Origin: Pseudomonas sp. GR 6-02
Lineage (GTDB): Bacteria > Pseudomonadota > Gammaproteobacteria > Pseudomonadales > Pseudomonadaceae
DNA: 64,000 nt
Direction of reading: 5' to 3'
Assembly: GCF_001655615.1 (NCBI RefSeq)
Contig: NZ_CP011567.1
Location: 3,481,001-3,545,000 of the forward strand
A program made the translations under genes and the position numbers. The notes under the pieces were generated by a model, which searched no databases, was not told the DNA's origin, and saw nothing but the letters and a program-made list of their open reading frames with translations. Positions 35,179 to 46,504 of the stretch are shown one piece after another (position 1 is the first letter of the stretch; each line of letters begins with the position of its first letter).

Positions 35179-37961
35179 ATCAACCGCTCAGCCAGCCGCT
35201 GCGGGCGACCCTGCGGCTGCAATTTCATAAAGGCTTCACCCTGGATCAAGCGGTGCCACTGGTGCCGTATTTTTCCAGCCTGGGCATCAGCCATCTCTAT
35301 GCCTCACCGCTGCTCGCCGCCCGCGCCGGCTCCATGCACGGCTACGATGTGGTAGACCCGACCACGGTCAACCCTGAACTGGGCGGCGAAGCGGCGTTAC
35401 GCCGTTTGGTCGCTGCGTTGCGCGAACAGAACATGGGGCTGATCCTCGATATCGTTTCCAACCACATGGCCGTCGGCGGTGGCGACAATCCCTGGTGGCT
35501 CGACCTGCTGGAATGGGGGCGGCTGAGCCCTTACGGCGAGTTCTTCGACATTCAGTGGCACTCGCCCGACCCGTTGATGGAAGGCCAGTTGCTGCTGCCT
35601 TTTCTGGGCAGCGACTACGGCATCGCCTTGCAGGACGGCACCCTGCCCTTGCGTTTCGATGCCCGGCGCGGCGCCTTTCATGTCGAGCACTATGAACACC
35701 ACTTCCCGATATGCCCCACCGACTACGGCGAACTGCTCAAGGCCAATGACCAATTGAATGCCAAGCAGGCTGAACGGCTCAAATCCCTGGCAGACCGCTT
35801 CGACACCTTGAGTTATCAGTCCGACGTGTACAGCCTGGCGATTCCACTGAAAGCCGAGCTGCGGGAACTGGCCAGTGATCCAGCCATTCTGCACGCCATC
35901 CAGCACACCCTCGACACTTACGACTCGCTCAATCCCGACGGTTTCCAGCGCCTGCATAACCTGCTGGAGCGCCAGAGTTATCGCCTGGCCAGTTGGCGCA
36001 CCGCGGCGGACGACATCAACTGGCGGCGCTTTTTCGATATCAATGAACTGGGCGGCCTGCGCGTCGAGCGGCCGGCGGTGTTCGAAGCAACCCATGCAAA
36101 AATCTTCGAGCTGGTGGCCGAAGGTCTGGTCGACGGACTGCGCATCGATCACATCGACGGCCTCGCCGACCCGCGGGGCTACTGCCACAAACTGCGACGT
36201 CGAGTTGATCGACTGGCACCCGGCCGACACCTGCCGATCTACGTCGAAAAGATCCTCGGCGAAGGCGAAACCCTGCACCGCGACTGGTGCGTCGATGGAA
36301 GTACCGGTTACGAATTCATGAACCAGTTGTCGCTGCTGCAACACGACCCCGAAGGCACCCAGACCTTGGGTGAACTCTGGAGCCGGCACAGCGAACGGCC
36401 CGCCGATTTCCGCCAGGAAGCACAACTGGCGCGCCAGCAGATTCTCAACGGTTCCCTCGCCGGGGATTTCGAAAGTGTTGCCCACGCCCTGTTGCAAGTG
36501 GCCCGGGACGACCTGATGACCCGGGACCTGACCCTCGGCGCGATCCGGCGGGCCTTGCAAGAACTGATCGTGCACTTCCCGGTGTACCGCACTTACATCA
36601 GCCCGTTGGGTCGCGCGGCCCAGGACGAGGTGTTTTTCCAGCAAGCCATGGCCGGTGCCAGGCAAACCCTTGGCGAGGCCGACTGGCCGGTGCTCGATTG
36701 CCTGGCCGGCTGGCTCGGTGGCCAACCCTGGCGCAAGCGCCCGGTGGGCCGTCCACGCAAACTGCTCAAGCATGCGTGCGTGCGCTTCCAGCAACTGACC
36801 TCACCGACAGCGGCCAAAGCGGTGGAAGACACCGCGCTTTATCGCTCGGCGGTGCTGCTGTCGCGCAACGATGTCGGCTACAACACCGAGCAGTTCAGCG
36901 CCCCGGTTGCCGACTTCCATGCCGCCTGCGCCAATCGCCTCGCCGAATTCCCCGACAACCTGCTGGCCACCGCGACCCACGACCACAAACGCGGTGAAGA
37001 CACCCGCGCGCGGCTGGCGGTGTTAAGCGAGCGCAGCGCCTGGTACGCCGAACAGGTCGAGCACTGGCGAACCCTCGCGGGCGAACTGCGCAGCGACCCC
37101 GGCGCGCCCTCGGCGGGCGACGAGCTGATTCTCTATCAAGCAATCCTCGGCAGTTGGCCACTGGAATTGTGTAGCGACGATCAACCTGCGCTCGAGGACT
37201 ACGCCAAACGCCTCTGGCAGTGGCAACGCAAAGCCCTGCGCGAAGCCAAGTTACAAAGCAGCTGGAGCGCATCAAACGAGGTGTATGAACAGGCGACCCA
37301 AGGGTTTCTCGAACGCCTGCTGCTGAGCCCCGAAGGTCAGCCATTGCGCGCGGCCATTGATGCAGCCGCTCAACGCATAGCCGTCCCGGGTGCACTGAAT
37401 GGATTGGCGCAAACCTTGCTGCGAATGACCGTGCCGGGAGTGCCGGATCTCTATCAGGGCAACGAGTTCTGGGACTTCTCGCTGGTCGATCCGGATAACC
37501 GCCGGCCGGTGGATTACGTCAGCCGTCAGCAGGCCATGCACCTACCGCTTGACCTGCCCGCTCTGTTGGCGAACTGGCGTGACGGGCGCATCAAGCAAAC
37601 CCTGATCGCCCGGGCGCTGAACCGGCGTGCCGAGCATGCCGAACTGTTTCAAAAAGGCACTTACCAAGCCCTTGAAGTGATTGGCAGCCAGGCTCACCGG
37701 GTACTGGCGTTTGCTCGAGAATGGCAGGGAAAACGGGCAATCGTGGCCGTACCGATACGTTGTGCCGGACTGCTGGAAAACAGTGCCGCCCCCCGGATTG
37801 ACGCGTCGCTGTGGGGCGATACCCGAATCAAATTGCCGTTCACGACCACCGAAGAAAATCTGAAGGGACTTTTTACCAGCGTCGCAGTCACAAAACACAA
37901 GGAGCTGATGGTCGGCGCCGCGCTGGGGGATTTCCCGGTCAATCTCTTTACCCAAACTTGA
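35175..37961 (+). CDS. treY: Malto-oligosyltrehalose synthase
   Basis: A 928-residue GH13 enzyme that isomerises the reducing-end glucose of maltodextrin to an alpha,alpha-1,1-linked trehalosyl end. It opens with ATLRLQFHKGFTLDQAVPLVPYFSSLGISHLYASPLL, the signature of TreY. Catalytic residues: Asp325 in GLRIDHIDGLADP, Glu358 in IYVEKILGEGE and Asp603 in TATHDHKRGEDTRARL. Late motif GVPDLYQGNEFWDFSLVDPDNRRPVD is also diagnostic. Length is within the usual 700-950. Starts inside the malQ stop codon (4-base overlap). Confidence 0.94.
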   Translation: MNQPLSQPLRATLRLQFHKGFTLDQAVPLVPYFSSLGISHLYASPLLAARAGSMHGYDVVDPTTVNPELGGEAALRRLVAALREQNMGLILDIVSNHMAVGGGDNPWWLDLLEWGRLSPYGEFFDIQWHSPDPLMEGQLLLPFLGSDYGIALQDGTLPLRFDARRGAFHVEHYEHHFPICPTDYGELLKANDQLNAKQAERLKSLADRFDTLSYQSDVYSLAIPLKAELRELASDPAILHAIQHTLDTYDSLNPDGFQRLHNLLERQSYRLASWRTAADDINWRRFFDINELGGLRVERPAVFEATHAKIFELVAEGLVDGLRIDHIDGLADPRGYCHKLRRRVDRLAPGRHLPIYVEKILGEGETLHRDWCVDGSTGYEFMNQLSLLQHDPEGTQTLGELWSRHSERPADFRQEAQLARQQILNGSLAGDFESVAHALLQVARDDLMTRDLTLGAIRRALQELIVHFPVYRTYISPLGRAAQDEVFFQQAMAGARQTLGEADWPVLDCLAGWLGGQPWRKRPVGRPRKLLKHACVRFQQLTSPTAAKAVEDTALYRSAVLLSRNDVGYNTEQFSAPVADFHAACANRLAEFPDNLLATATHDHKRGEDTRARLAVLSERSAWYAEQVEHWRTLAGELRSDPGAPSAGDELILYQAILGSWPLELCSDDQPALEDYAKRLWQWQRKALREAKLQSSWSASNEVYEQATQGFLERLLLSPEGQPLRAAIDAAAQRIAVPGALNGLAQTLLRMTVPGVPDLYQGNEFWDFSLVDPDNRRPVDYVSRQQAMHLPLDLPALLANWRDGRIKQTLIARALNRRAEHAELFQKGTYQALEVIGSQAHRVLAFAREWQGKRAIVAVPIRCAGLLENSAAPRIDASLWGDTRIKLPFTTTEENLKGLFTSVAVTKHKELMVGAALGDFPVNLFTQT

Positions 37962-37982
37962 GTTCAGTTCAGGAGCATTGCG

Positions 37983-38324
37983 ATGAGTACCGACGAAAAA
38001 CGCGTTCGCGAATTTGCCTATCAAATCTGGGAATCCGAAGGAAAACCCGAGGGCCAGGAGGCCCGCCATTGGGAGATGGCCTGCAAACTCGCCGAGGCCG
38101 AAGCCCTGGCGCCCGGCAAACCAGCCAAAGCGAGCAGCAGCAAAACCGCAAGCAAGCCCGCGGCCAGCAAGCCCGACGGCAAGCTGGTCAATGGCAAGGG
38201 CCTCGAAACCAAACCCCGCGCCAAGCCCAAAGCCAAACCCGCTGCCGCTTCGGCAGTGATCCCGCCGGGCGAAAAAACCACCGTGAAAAAGCCGCGCACC
38301 GCGCGTAAACCACCCGAGGTCTGA
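37983..38324 (+). CDS. DUF2934 family protein with Lys/Ala/Pro-rich tail
   Basis: A 113-residue protein. Residues 1-40 match the short DUF2934 motif (VREFAYQIWESEGKPEGQEARHWEMACKLAEAE: I-W-E-x-E-G-x-P-x-G-x-x-x-x-H-W). The remaining ~70 residues are low-complexity Lys, Ala, Pro and Ser (AKASSSKTASKPAASKP, then PRAKPKAKPAA), basic and probably disordered, like histone H1-type tails. AGGAG precedes the ATG. Located 21 bp after treY within the run; DUF2934 genes often accompany glg/tre genes but their function is unknown. The tail could bind nucleic acid or the glucan; inference only. Confidence 0.85.
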   Translation: MSTDEKRVREFAYQIWESEGKPEGQEARHWEMACKLAEAEALAPGKPAKASSSKTASKPAASKPDGKLVNGKGLETKPRAKPKAKPAAASAVIPPGEKTTVKKPRTARKPPEV

Positions 38325-38353
38325 CGCTTCACTGTCTTGTCCTGATTGACTTC

Positions 38354-38373
38354 GTGGCGAGCCCGCTCGCCAC
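38354..38373. repeat. Perfect palindrome in the treX-side gap of the glg operon
   Basis: gtggcgag-cccg-ctcgccac, a minimal REP-like hairpin with an eight-base perfect stem, in the 93-bp gap between the DUF2934 gene and glgX. It may terminate part of the transcript or protect the upstream mRNA, changing GlgX dosage relative to TreY. Confidence 0.6.
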
Positions 38374-38417
38374 CGAGAGCGCATTCGCCCTCGAAAAATA
38401 CCGTTGCAGGAGCAGCT

Positions 38418-40574
<2,157 letters not shown>

Positions 40575-40594
40575 GAGTGATCACCATAATATCT

Positions 40595-40625
40595 GTAGCA
40601 GCCTCGCAGGCTCGGCAGCTGCTAC
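40595..40625. repeat. gtagcagc...gctgctac palindromic repeat
   Basis: Single hairpin unit gtagcagcctcgcaggctcggcagctgctac, 20 bp after the glgX stop. Same family as the paired copy at 41631-41792. May end the glgX transcript. Confidence 0.65.
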
Positions 40626-40860
40626 CAAGGGACGGTTTCGGTGACTTTTTGCGAAGCCTGACACAGCCTGGGTTAAAAAAACCGCATCAGACCAAAGGCT
40701 GAGGCGACGAATAGCGTTTCATGGGCAATACTCTGACCGCGGCAATCCAGGGTTCGGAGCGCCGCACATTGCTATCTACCCGCCTTCACGGGTCTGCCAG
40801 GCTTGCTCCCGCAAGCATTGCGCACGACTGAGGGCCAGACAGAACAAGGACGTAGCGCCT

Positions 40861-41619
40861 ATGAGACCGGTTTCCATCAGCGAAAACAGCTTGCCTGCGC
40901 AGATCTGGAACAGCGCCCCACAACTGGACAACATCCCCGTCATCAACACCGAAACACTGGTCCCTGCTGGAGCTCGCGCGGTGGTGATCGCCCCGCATCC
41001 CGGCGATGAAGTGGTGACTTGCGGTGGCCTGCTGCAACTGTTGTGCTCCCTTGGTCATCCTCTGCAACTGATCTCGATCACCGACGGCAGCGCCAGCCAT
41101 CCGGGGTCGCGTCAGTGGTCGGAAAAGCGCCTGAGCGTGTTCCGCCCCCAGGAAAGTGTCGAAGCCTTGCGTCGACTCGGCTTGCCGATGCACAGCCTGA
41201 AGTGGATTCGCGGCGGCTTCACCGACAACGCTCTGGCCGAGCGAGAGTCTGAATTGACCCAATTCATCGTCCGCTACCTGCGCCCCGGCGATGTGGTGTT
41301 CACCACCTGGCGCGAAGACGGCATCGTCGACCACGACGCTGTCGGCCGGGCCAGCGCCAGGGCTGCCGCCCTGGTCGGGGCGACGCTCAACGAAATACCG
41401 GTCTGGGCCTGGCACTGGCCGATGCGCGAGCACGGGCTGATCCCCTGGCATCGCGCGCGCAAGCTACGCCTCGACACCTGGACTGTCGCGCGCAAAAGCC
41501 ACGCCACCTATGCCTACGCCAGCCAGCTCGACGGCGAACCGGCGATCGGCATCGCCCCGCTGCTGCCACGAGTGATTCTGGAACGCATGCGGTTGCCGTA
41601 TGAAATTGTGTTTGTCTGA
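40861..41619 (+). CDS. PIG-L (LmbE-like) family protein with altered catalytic motif
   Basis: A 252-residue protein of the PIG-L deacetylase family, zinc enzymes that remove N-acetyl groups from sugars. The N-terminal zinc motif reads P-His46-P-Gly48-Asp49-E instead of the usual P-H-P-D-D-E, so the first Asp, the general base in MshB-type enzymes, is replaced by Gly while both metal ligands remain. The third ligand is probably His158 in GIVDHDAVGRA. VVTCGGLLQLLCSLGH and WREDG are family-typical. It could be a weakened enzyme or one with a different mechanism. Starts at ATG after a ~285-bp gap from glgX; its neighbour is an EEP-family protein. Confidence 0.8.
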   Translation: MRPVSISENSLPAQIWNSAPQLDNIPVINTETLVPAGARAVVIAPHPGDEVVTCGGLLQLLCSLGHPLQLISITDGSASHPGSRQWSEKRLSVFRPQESVEALRRLGLPMHSLKWIRGGFTDNALAERESELTQFIVRYLRPGDVVFTTWREDGIVDHDAVGRASARAAALVGATLNEIPVWAWHWPMREHGLIPWHRARKLRLDTWTVARKSHATYAYASQLDGEPAIGIAPLLPRVILERMRLPYEIVFV

Positions 41620-41630
41620 TCGGACTCGCT

Positions 41631-41792
41631 CGTAGCAGCTGCCGAGCCTGCGAGGCTGCGTTCGGCGGCGTAGCCGTCGTAAAACCGGAACTTACGGTGC
41701 ATCAGGCAAACCGCGTCAGCCGGATTCACGACGGCTACGTCCGAATGCGGCCCACACCGAACGCTGCCTCGCGGTGCTCGACAGCTGCTACG
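41631..41792. repeat. Large REPIN-like inverted repeat (cgtagcagctg type)
   Basis: The left arm cgtagcagctgccgagc...gcgttcggcggcgtagccgtcgt and the right arm acgacggctacg...gctcgacagctgctacg are inverted copies over about 50 bases; the right arm carries roughly 13 extra bases in its middle. Fills most of the gap between the PIG-L and EEP genes and would fold as one long cruciform. Confidence 0.8.
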
Positions 41793-41870
41793 GGTGTGGT
41801 GAATGTGTTTGAACTGCTCGCCCACGCATCAGTCGCATACATACAGCAGCCCTGATTCAGAGGAGTGAAC

Positions 41871-42671
41871 GTGACCCACGATGCCGAACGCCAAGCCGTC
41901 GAATCAGTGCCATCGAACACGCCCCCGGCGATTCGCCGACTCAGAGTACTGACGGTCAATACTCACAAGGGTTTCACCGCCCTCAACCGACGTTTCATTC
42001 TCCCGGAACTGCGCGAAGCGGTACGCAGTACGTCGGCGGACCTGGTGTTTCTGCAGGAAGTGGTCGGTGAGCATGACCGGCATTCTTCCCGTTACAACGA
42101 CTGGCCACCGACCTCGCAGTACGAATTCCTGGCCGACAGCATGTGGAGCGATTTCGCTTACGGTCGCAACGCGGTCTATCCCGACGGCCATCACGGCAAT
42201 GCCCTGCTGTCGAAATACCCGATCCGCGAATTTCGCAACCTCGACGTCTCGATCACCGGCCCCGAGCGGCGCGGCTTGCTGCACTGTGTGCTGGATGTGC
42301 CGGGCCATGCCGAAGTGCATGCCATTTGCGTGCACCTGAGCCTGTTGGAAAGCCATCGACAACTCCAGCTGCAGTTGCTCTGCCTGTTACTCGAATCGTT
42401 GCCAGAGGACGCCCCGGTCATCATTGCCGGCGACTTCAACGACTGGCAGTTGCAAGGCAATGCCACCCTCGCCCGACGCGACTACCTGCATGAAGCATTC
42501 GAACGCCACCACGGCCGCCCGGCGAAAACGTACCCGGCACGGTTTCCCCTGCTGCGCCTGGACCGCATCTACCTGCGCAATGCCAGCAGTCATGAGCCGC
42601 GCATACTCGGCTACAAACCCTGGACGCACCTGTCGGACCATTTGCCGCTGGCAGTGGAGGTACGCCTGTAA
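41871..42671 (+). CDS. Endonuclease/exonuclease/phosphatase (EEP) family protein
   Basis: A 266-residue metal-dependent hydrolase of the DNase I/sphingomyelinase fold. Motifs in order: LRVLTVNTHKGF, the metal Glu in DLVFLQEVVGEHD, YGRNAVYPDGHHGNALLSKYPI, CVHLSL with the catalytic His, IIAGDFNDW with the D-x-N pair, LDRIYLR, and the final S-D-H-L-P catalytic His in HLSDHLPLAVEV. All key residues are present. Two GTG codons are possible; I take 41871 because AGGAG lies five bases upstream of it and overlaps the first one (41865). Such genes often accompany cardiolipin synthase B in pseudomonads; none is seen here. Confidence 0.85.
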   Translation: MTHDAERQAVESVPSNTPPAIRRLRVLTVNTHKGFTALNRRFILPELREAVRSTSADLVFLQEVVGEHDRHSSRYNDWPPTSQYEFLADSMWSDFAYGRNAVYPDGHHGNALLSKYPIREFRNLDVSITGPERRGLLHCVLDVPGHAEVHAICVHLSLLESHRQLQLQLLCLLLESLPEDAPVIIAGDFNDWQLQGNATLARRDYLHEAFERHHGRPAKTYPARFPLLRLDRIYLRNASSHEPRILGYKPWTHLSDHLPLAVEVRL

Positions 42672-43097
42672 CACCGTCAAACGACAGGCGCCAAGAACTG
42701 CAGCCTGAAGCAGAAAAAATGACAGTAATCACGTCACGGACTTGCTCATGGATTTTGCACTGTTCATCCGTCACGCAACCGATAGCCCACTACCCAATAC
42801 GTCTGGACTGCACCTTTCAGGATGATTTTTCGTACAAACAACAACTTAGATCGGCGCCAATAATCAGTCACTTACAGAGTCTGAAATAGCCGTACCACTT
42901 ATCGGCCATTTTCTTGACGCAGCGTCATCGGTCTTCTTAGCTAGTCCTTACTACCCCCGGAAATCCATCAGGGGCAAGCCTCCAGACACCCGTAAAACGG
43001 GCGGGTCGGACCTTGCCTCAATCCATTCGGTCGCCCCTCATTCGGGGTAGGAGAGACGCCACAGCGAGATACGCATGCGATTGCAAGGTAGACCTCC
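42672..43097. other. 426-bp intergenic region, mostly unassigned
   Basis: AT-richer than its surroundings. It contains a possible 35-codon reverse-strand frame (42764-42871), short hairpins (cccgtaaaacggg, gcccctcattcggggt) and presumably the promoter of the autotransporter gene. I see no established family in it. Confidence 0.5.
42764..42871 (-). CDS. Possible 35-residue small ORF of unknown function
   Basis: A GTG-initiated frame directly after an in-frame TAA encodes a basic, hydrophobic 35-residue peptide ending Q-T-Y-W-V-V-G-Y-R-L-R-D-G. The ending resembles the C-terminal wing of OmpR-type response regulators (T-V-x-G-V-G-Y-R-L), so it may be a gene relic rather than a functional peptide. 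No clear ribosome binding site. Low confidence. Confidence 0.25.
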   Translation of the reverse strand: MTDYWRRSKLLFVRKIILKGAVQTYWVVGYRLRDG

Positions 43098-44162
43098 ATG
43101 AGAACTTCATTCACCCCACAAGAGATAAAATTCACTTTTTGCGTTGTCTCCGGTTCACTCCTGCTGTGCTCATCCATGGAGGTGCGAGCGTCGTCTGCCG
43201 AGGACGAAACAACGCCCTGGTACAGCCAGCAACTGCCGACAATTACCTTGCCCTTCGGCTTGGCCACGTATCCCGACCGCTTACGCGTCAACTCAGACTT
43301 ACCCAGCTCACGCCTGACGATCGAAGACGCCGCGCCCTTGGCCTGGGATCACGCCTATGGCCCGACGTCGCGGCAGGCACAAACCGATTATCTGACCCAG
43401 GGCACGATCCCCGGAGCCAGCGAATTCAAAGGCCCGGCACTCCTGACCGTGCAAAGCAACAGCGGTAGTATCCAGCGGGTCGGACTGATCGGCGGCACCG
43501 CTCAATTCCAGGGCAACGACAACGGCCTGCTGACCAGCCGCGCCCTCGCCGACCCCAGCCATGACACGCTCAACCTTCAAGGCCAAAGCCTGGGTGCCTA
43601 CTGGAGCCTGACCGGGGCGCAAGGCTGGCACGTCGACTTGACGGCCAGCGGCGGCCGGGTCAGCGGTTTTAGCCGCAACGACCAGGGCGTGCGACAAACC
43701 ACCGAAGGCAGCGCGATGACAGTGTCGGTGGAAGGTGGTTTCCCGATTGGCCTGGGCGACAACTGGGTGGTTGAACCCCAGGCGCAGTTGATCAATCAAC
43801 GCATCACGCTGGATACGCCATATGCCGGGTCAGGCAACGCCTCGTCCAGCGACCTGACCTCCTGGAGCGGTCGGGTCGGTGCACGCTTGAAAGGCAATTA
43901 CGATATCAACGGCCTGCCGGTCGAACCCTATGTGCGGACCAATTTGTGGCACACGGTGTACACGGGCAACACAGTGAGCCTGGATCAGGTCGACAAAATC
44001 AGCAGCAGTCGCAATTCATCGACAGTAGACGTGGGTCTGGGGTTGGTGGCCAGAGTGACGCCTTCGGTCAGCCTGTATGTCAGCGCCGACTACAGCAGCA
44101 ATGTGGTTGAAAATGATTTGAACGGGTTGATTGGCAGCCTTGGGGTGCGGATGCGTTGGTAA
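43098..44162 (+). CDS. Autotransporter-type outer-membrane beta-barrel protein with almost no passenger
   Basis: A 354-residue exported protein: an unusual signal peptide (residues ~1-34, FTFCVVSGSLLLCSSMEVRASSA), a short ~60-residue stretch, then an autotransporter beta domain (QRVGLIGGTAQFQGNDNGLL, AYWSLTGAQGWHVDLTASGGRVSGFSRN, VVEPQAQLINQRITLDTPYAGSG, LTSWSGRVGARLKG, VEPYVRTNLWHT) ending in the aromatic GVRMRW that outer-membrane assembly recognises. Normal type Va proteins carry a large passenger before this barrel; here essentially only the barrel remains. It lies between the two glg/tre operons but shares no obvious role with them. Confidence 0.82.
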   Translation: MRTSFTPQEIKFTFCVVSGSLLLCSSMEVRASSAEDETTPWYSQQLPTITLPFGLATYPDRLRVNSDLPSSRLTIEDAAPLAWDHAYGPTSRQAQTDYLTQGTIPGASEFKGPALLTVQSNSGSIQRVGLIGGTAQFQGNDNGLLTSRALADPSHDTLNLQGQSLGAYWSLTGAQGWHVDLTASGGRVSGFSRNDQGVRQTTEGSAMTVSVEGGFPIGLGDNWVVEPQAQLINQRITLDTPYAGSGNASSSDLTSWSGRVGARLKGNYDINGLPVEPYVRTNLWHTVYTGNTVSLDQVDKISSSRNSSTVDVGLGLVARVTPSVSLYVSADYSSNVVENDLNGLIGSLGVRMRW

Positions 44163-44170
44163 AAAAATCA

Positions 44171-44268
44171 AAAGATCGCAGCCTTCGGCAGCTCCTACGG
44201 TTCAACGTTGTCCCGCCCACCTGGGGCGACCCGATCCTGTAGGAGCCGGCGAAGCCGGCGATCTTTTC
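44171..44268. repeat. Inverted repeat aaaagatcgc...gcgatctttt
   Basis: aaaagatcgcagccttcggcagctcctac and, 50 bases on, gtaggagccggcgaagccggcgatctttt pair as a long hairpin between the convergent autotransporter and glgB genes. T/A runs at both ends would make it a bidirectional terminator. The same family occurs at 55744. Confidence 0.75.
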
Positions 44269-44270
44269 GA

Positions 44271-46502
44271 TCAACCCTCCGGTCGCAGAATCAACACCGC
44301 CAACGGCGGCAAATTCAACACCAGGGAAAGTGCCTGCCCATGGCTCGGTTCCTCCTCGGTGAACACCCCGCCACCGTTACCGTAATTGGACCCGGCATAG
44401 GTGTCGGCGTCGCTGTTGATCAACTCGACCCAGCGCCCGGCAAACGGCACGCCGACGCGGTAGGACTGACGCGGCACCGGGGTGAAGTTGGCCACCACCA
44501 ATACCGGCCTGCCCTCCTTGCTCCAGCGTAGCCAGGCATAAACGCTGTTGATCGCGTCGTCGCCGATCAACCACTGGAAGCCCTGCGGTACATCGTCCTG
44601 ATCGTGCAGGGCAGGCTCTTCGCGATACAACCGATTCAAGTCGCCGACCAGCTTGCGCACACCCTGGTGTTCCGGATATTGCAGCAAGTACCAGTCCAGC
44701 TGCTGATCGTGATTCCACTCCCGCCACTGGCCGAACTCGCAGCCCATGAACAACAGTTTCTTGCCCGGATGGGTCCACATGAAACTCAGGTAAGCCCGCA
44801 GGTTGGCAAACTTCTGCCAACGGTCGCCGGGCATTTTGTCGATCAGCGAATGCTTGCCGTGTACCACTTCGTCGTGGGAAATCGGCAGGATGAAACGCTC
44901 GGACCAGGCATACACCAGGCCGAAACTCAGTTCGTTGTGATGATGGGCGCGGTACACCGGATCCTGCTGAATGTAATGCAGCGAATCGTGCATCCAGCCC
45001 ATGTTCCACTTATAGGCAAAACCCAGCCCGCCCTGTTGTGTGCTCTGGCTGACACCCGGCCACGCCGTGGACTCTTCGGCAATCACCAGTGCGCCCGGTG
45101 CTTCCAGAGCCACTACGTCGTTGAGATGACGCAGGAAATCGATGGCCTCCAAATTCTCCCGACCGCCGTGACGGTTGGGCACCCACTCGCCAGCCTTGCG
45201 CGAGTAATCGCGATACAGCATCGACGCCACTGCGTCGACCCGCAGTCCATCGACATGGAAATGCTTGAGCCAGTGCAGCGCCGACGCCAGCATGTAGCCG
45301 TGCACCTCGGTGCGGCCCAGGTTGTAGATCAGCGTGTCCCAGTCCTGGTGAAAGCCCTCCATCGGGTTGCCGTATTCGTACAGCGCGGTGCCGTCGAACT
45401 GCGCCAGGCCATGGACATCGGTCGGGAAATGCGCCGGCACCCAATCAAGGATCACGCCGATTTCGGCCTGGTGACACGCGTTGACGAAAGCGGCGAACTC
45501 ATCCGGCGAGCCGTAACGGGCGCTCGGGGCAAACTGCGACAACAATTGATAACCCCAGGAGCCACCGAATGGATGTTCCATGATCGGCATCAGTTCGATG
45601 TGGGTGAAACCCAGCTCTTTGACGTACGGAATCAGCCGCTCGGCCAGTTCAGGCCAGGTGTACTGACGGGCGACTTCGCCCAGGTCATCCAGCTCGCATT
45701 GCCAGGAACCGGCATGCAACTCATAGATCGACAGCGGTGCACTGGTTCGCTGACGCTCGCTGCGGGACAGCATCCAGTCCTGGTCCTGCCAGTCGACTTT
45801 CAGCGGCGAGGCGATTTTTGATGCGGTATCCGGCGGCAGCGCGGTGGCCAGAGCCATCGGGTCGGCCTTGAGCGGCAGAATGCCGTGGGCGCCGAGGATT
45901 TCGTATTTGTAGGCCTCCCCCGCTTGCAGGCGCGGGATGAACAACTCCCAGACCCCAGTGGGATGGCGCAGGCGCATCGGATGCCGACGACCGTCCCAGA
46001 CGTTAAAATCGCCGACCACCGAGACCCTTCTGGCGTTCGGCGCCCACACGGCGAAGCGCACACCCTCCACGCCATCGACTGTCTTCAGTTGCGCGCCGAG
46101 GCAACTGCTCAGATCCCGGTGATTGCCCTCGGCGAACAGGTACAAGTCCATCTCGCCGAGTAACGGGCCAAAGCTGTAAGGGTCTTCGGCGAGTTGCTCA
46201 CCGCCGGCCCAACGGGTTCGCAGCAGATAAGGCTGTGCCCGCTCGAAGTGCCCGACGAACAACCCCGGCGTCTGGGTCGCCTCAAGGCTGCCGAGTTCTT
46301 CACCGGAGGCCTTGTCCACCACCTGCACGCTCAAGGCGTCCGGCAGATAGGCCCGAATGAATTGCCCGCCAGCGCCATCGCTGTGCGGGCCGAGAATTGC
46401 GAAGGGATCCTGATGTTCGGCGCGTACCAATGCGTCGATATCCCGCGCCTTGGGCAGCAGCGCCTCTTTAATGTGCCCCTGTTCCTTGTTCGAGAAACTC
46501 AT
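44271..46502 (-). CDS. glgB: 1,4-alpha-glucan branching enzyme
   Basis: A 743-residue GH13_9 enzyme that introduces alpha-1,6 branches. N-terminal CBM48 modules ([36 protein letters not shown]) precede the barrel. Catalytic residues: nucleophile Asp423 in [18 protein letters not shown], acid/base Glu476 in [11 protein letters not shown] and Asp544 in [10 protein letters not shown]. The sequence matches proteobacterial GlgB over its full length. It begins two bases after the treS stop, with GGAG about eleven bases upstream of its ATG, inside the treS coding end. Last gene of the glgE-treS-glgB operon. Confidence 0.94.
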   Translation of the reverse strand: MSFSNKEQGHIKEALLPKARDIDALVRAEHQDPFAILGPHSDGAGGQFIRAYLPDALSVQVVDKASGEELGSLEATQTPGLFVGHFERAQPYLLRTRWAGGEQLAEDPYSFGPLLGEMDLYLFAEGNHRDLSSCLGAQLKTVDGVEGVRFAVWAPNARRVSVVGDFNVWDGRRHPMRLRHPTGVWELFIPRLQAGEAYKYEILGAHGILPLKADPMALATALPPDTASKIASPLKVDWQDQDWMLSRSERQRTSAPLSIYELHAGSWQCELDDLGEVARQYTWPELAERLIPYVKELGFTHIELMPIMEHPFGGSWGYQLLSQFAPSARYGSPDEFAAFVNACHQAEIGVILDWVPAHFPTDVHGLAQFDGTALYEYGNPMEGFHQDWDTLIYNLGRTEVHGYMLASALHWLKHFHVDGLRVDAVASMLYRDYSRKAGEWVPNRHGGRENLEAIDFLRHLNDVVALEAPGALVIAEESTAWPGVSQSTQQGGLGFAYKWNMGWMHDSLHYIQQDPVYRAHHHNELSFGLVYAWSERFILPISHDEVVHGKHSLIDKMPGDRWQKFANLRAYLSFMWTHPGKKLLFMGCEFGQWREWNHDQQLDWYLLQYPEHQGVRKLVGDLNRLYREEPALHDQDDVPQGFQWLIGDDAINSVYAWLRWSKEGRPVLVVANFTPVPRQSYRVGVPFAGRWVELINSDADTYAGSNYGNGGGVFTEEEPSHGQALSLVLNLPPLAVLILRPEG

Positions 46503-46504
46503 GA

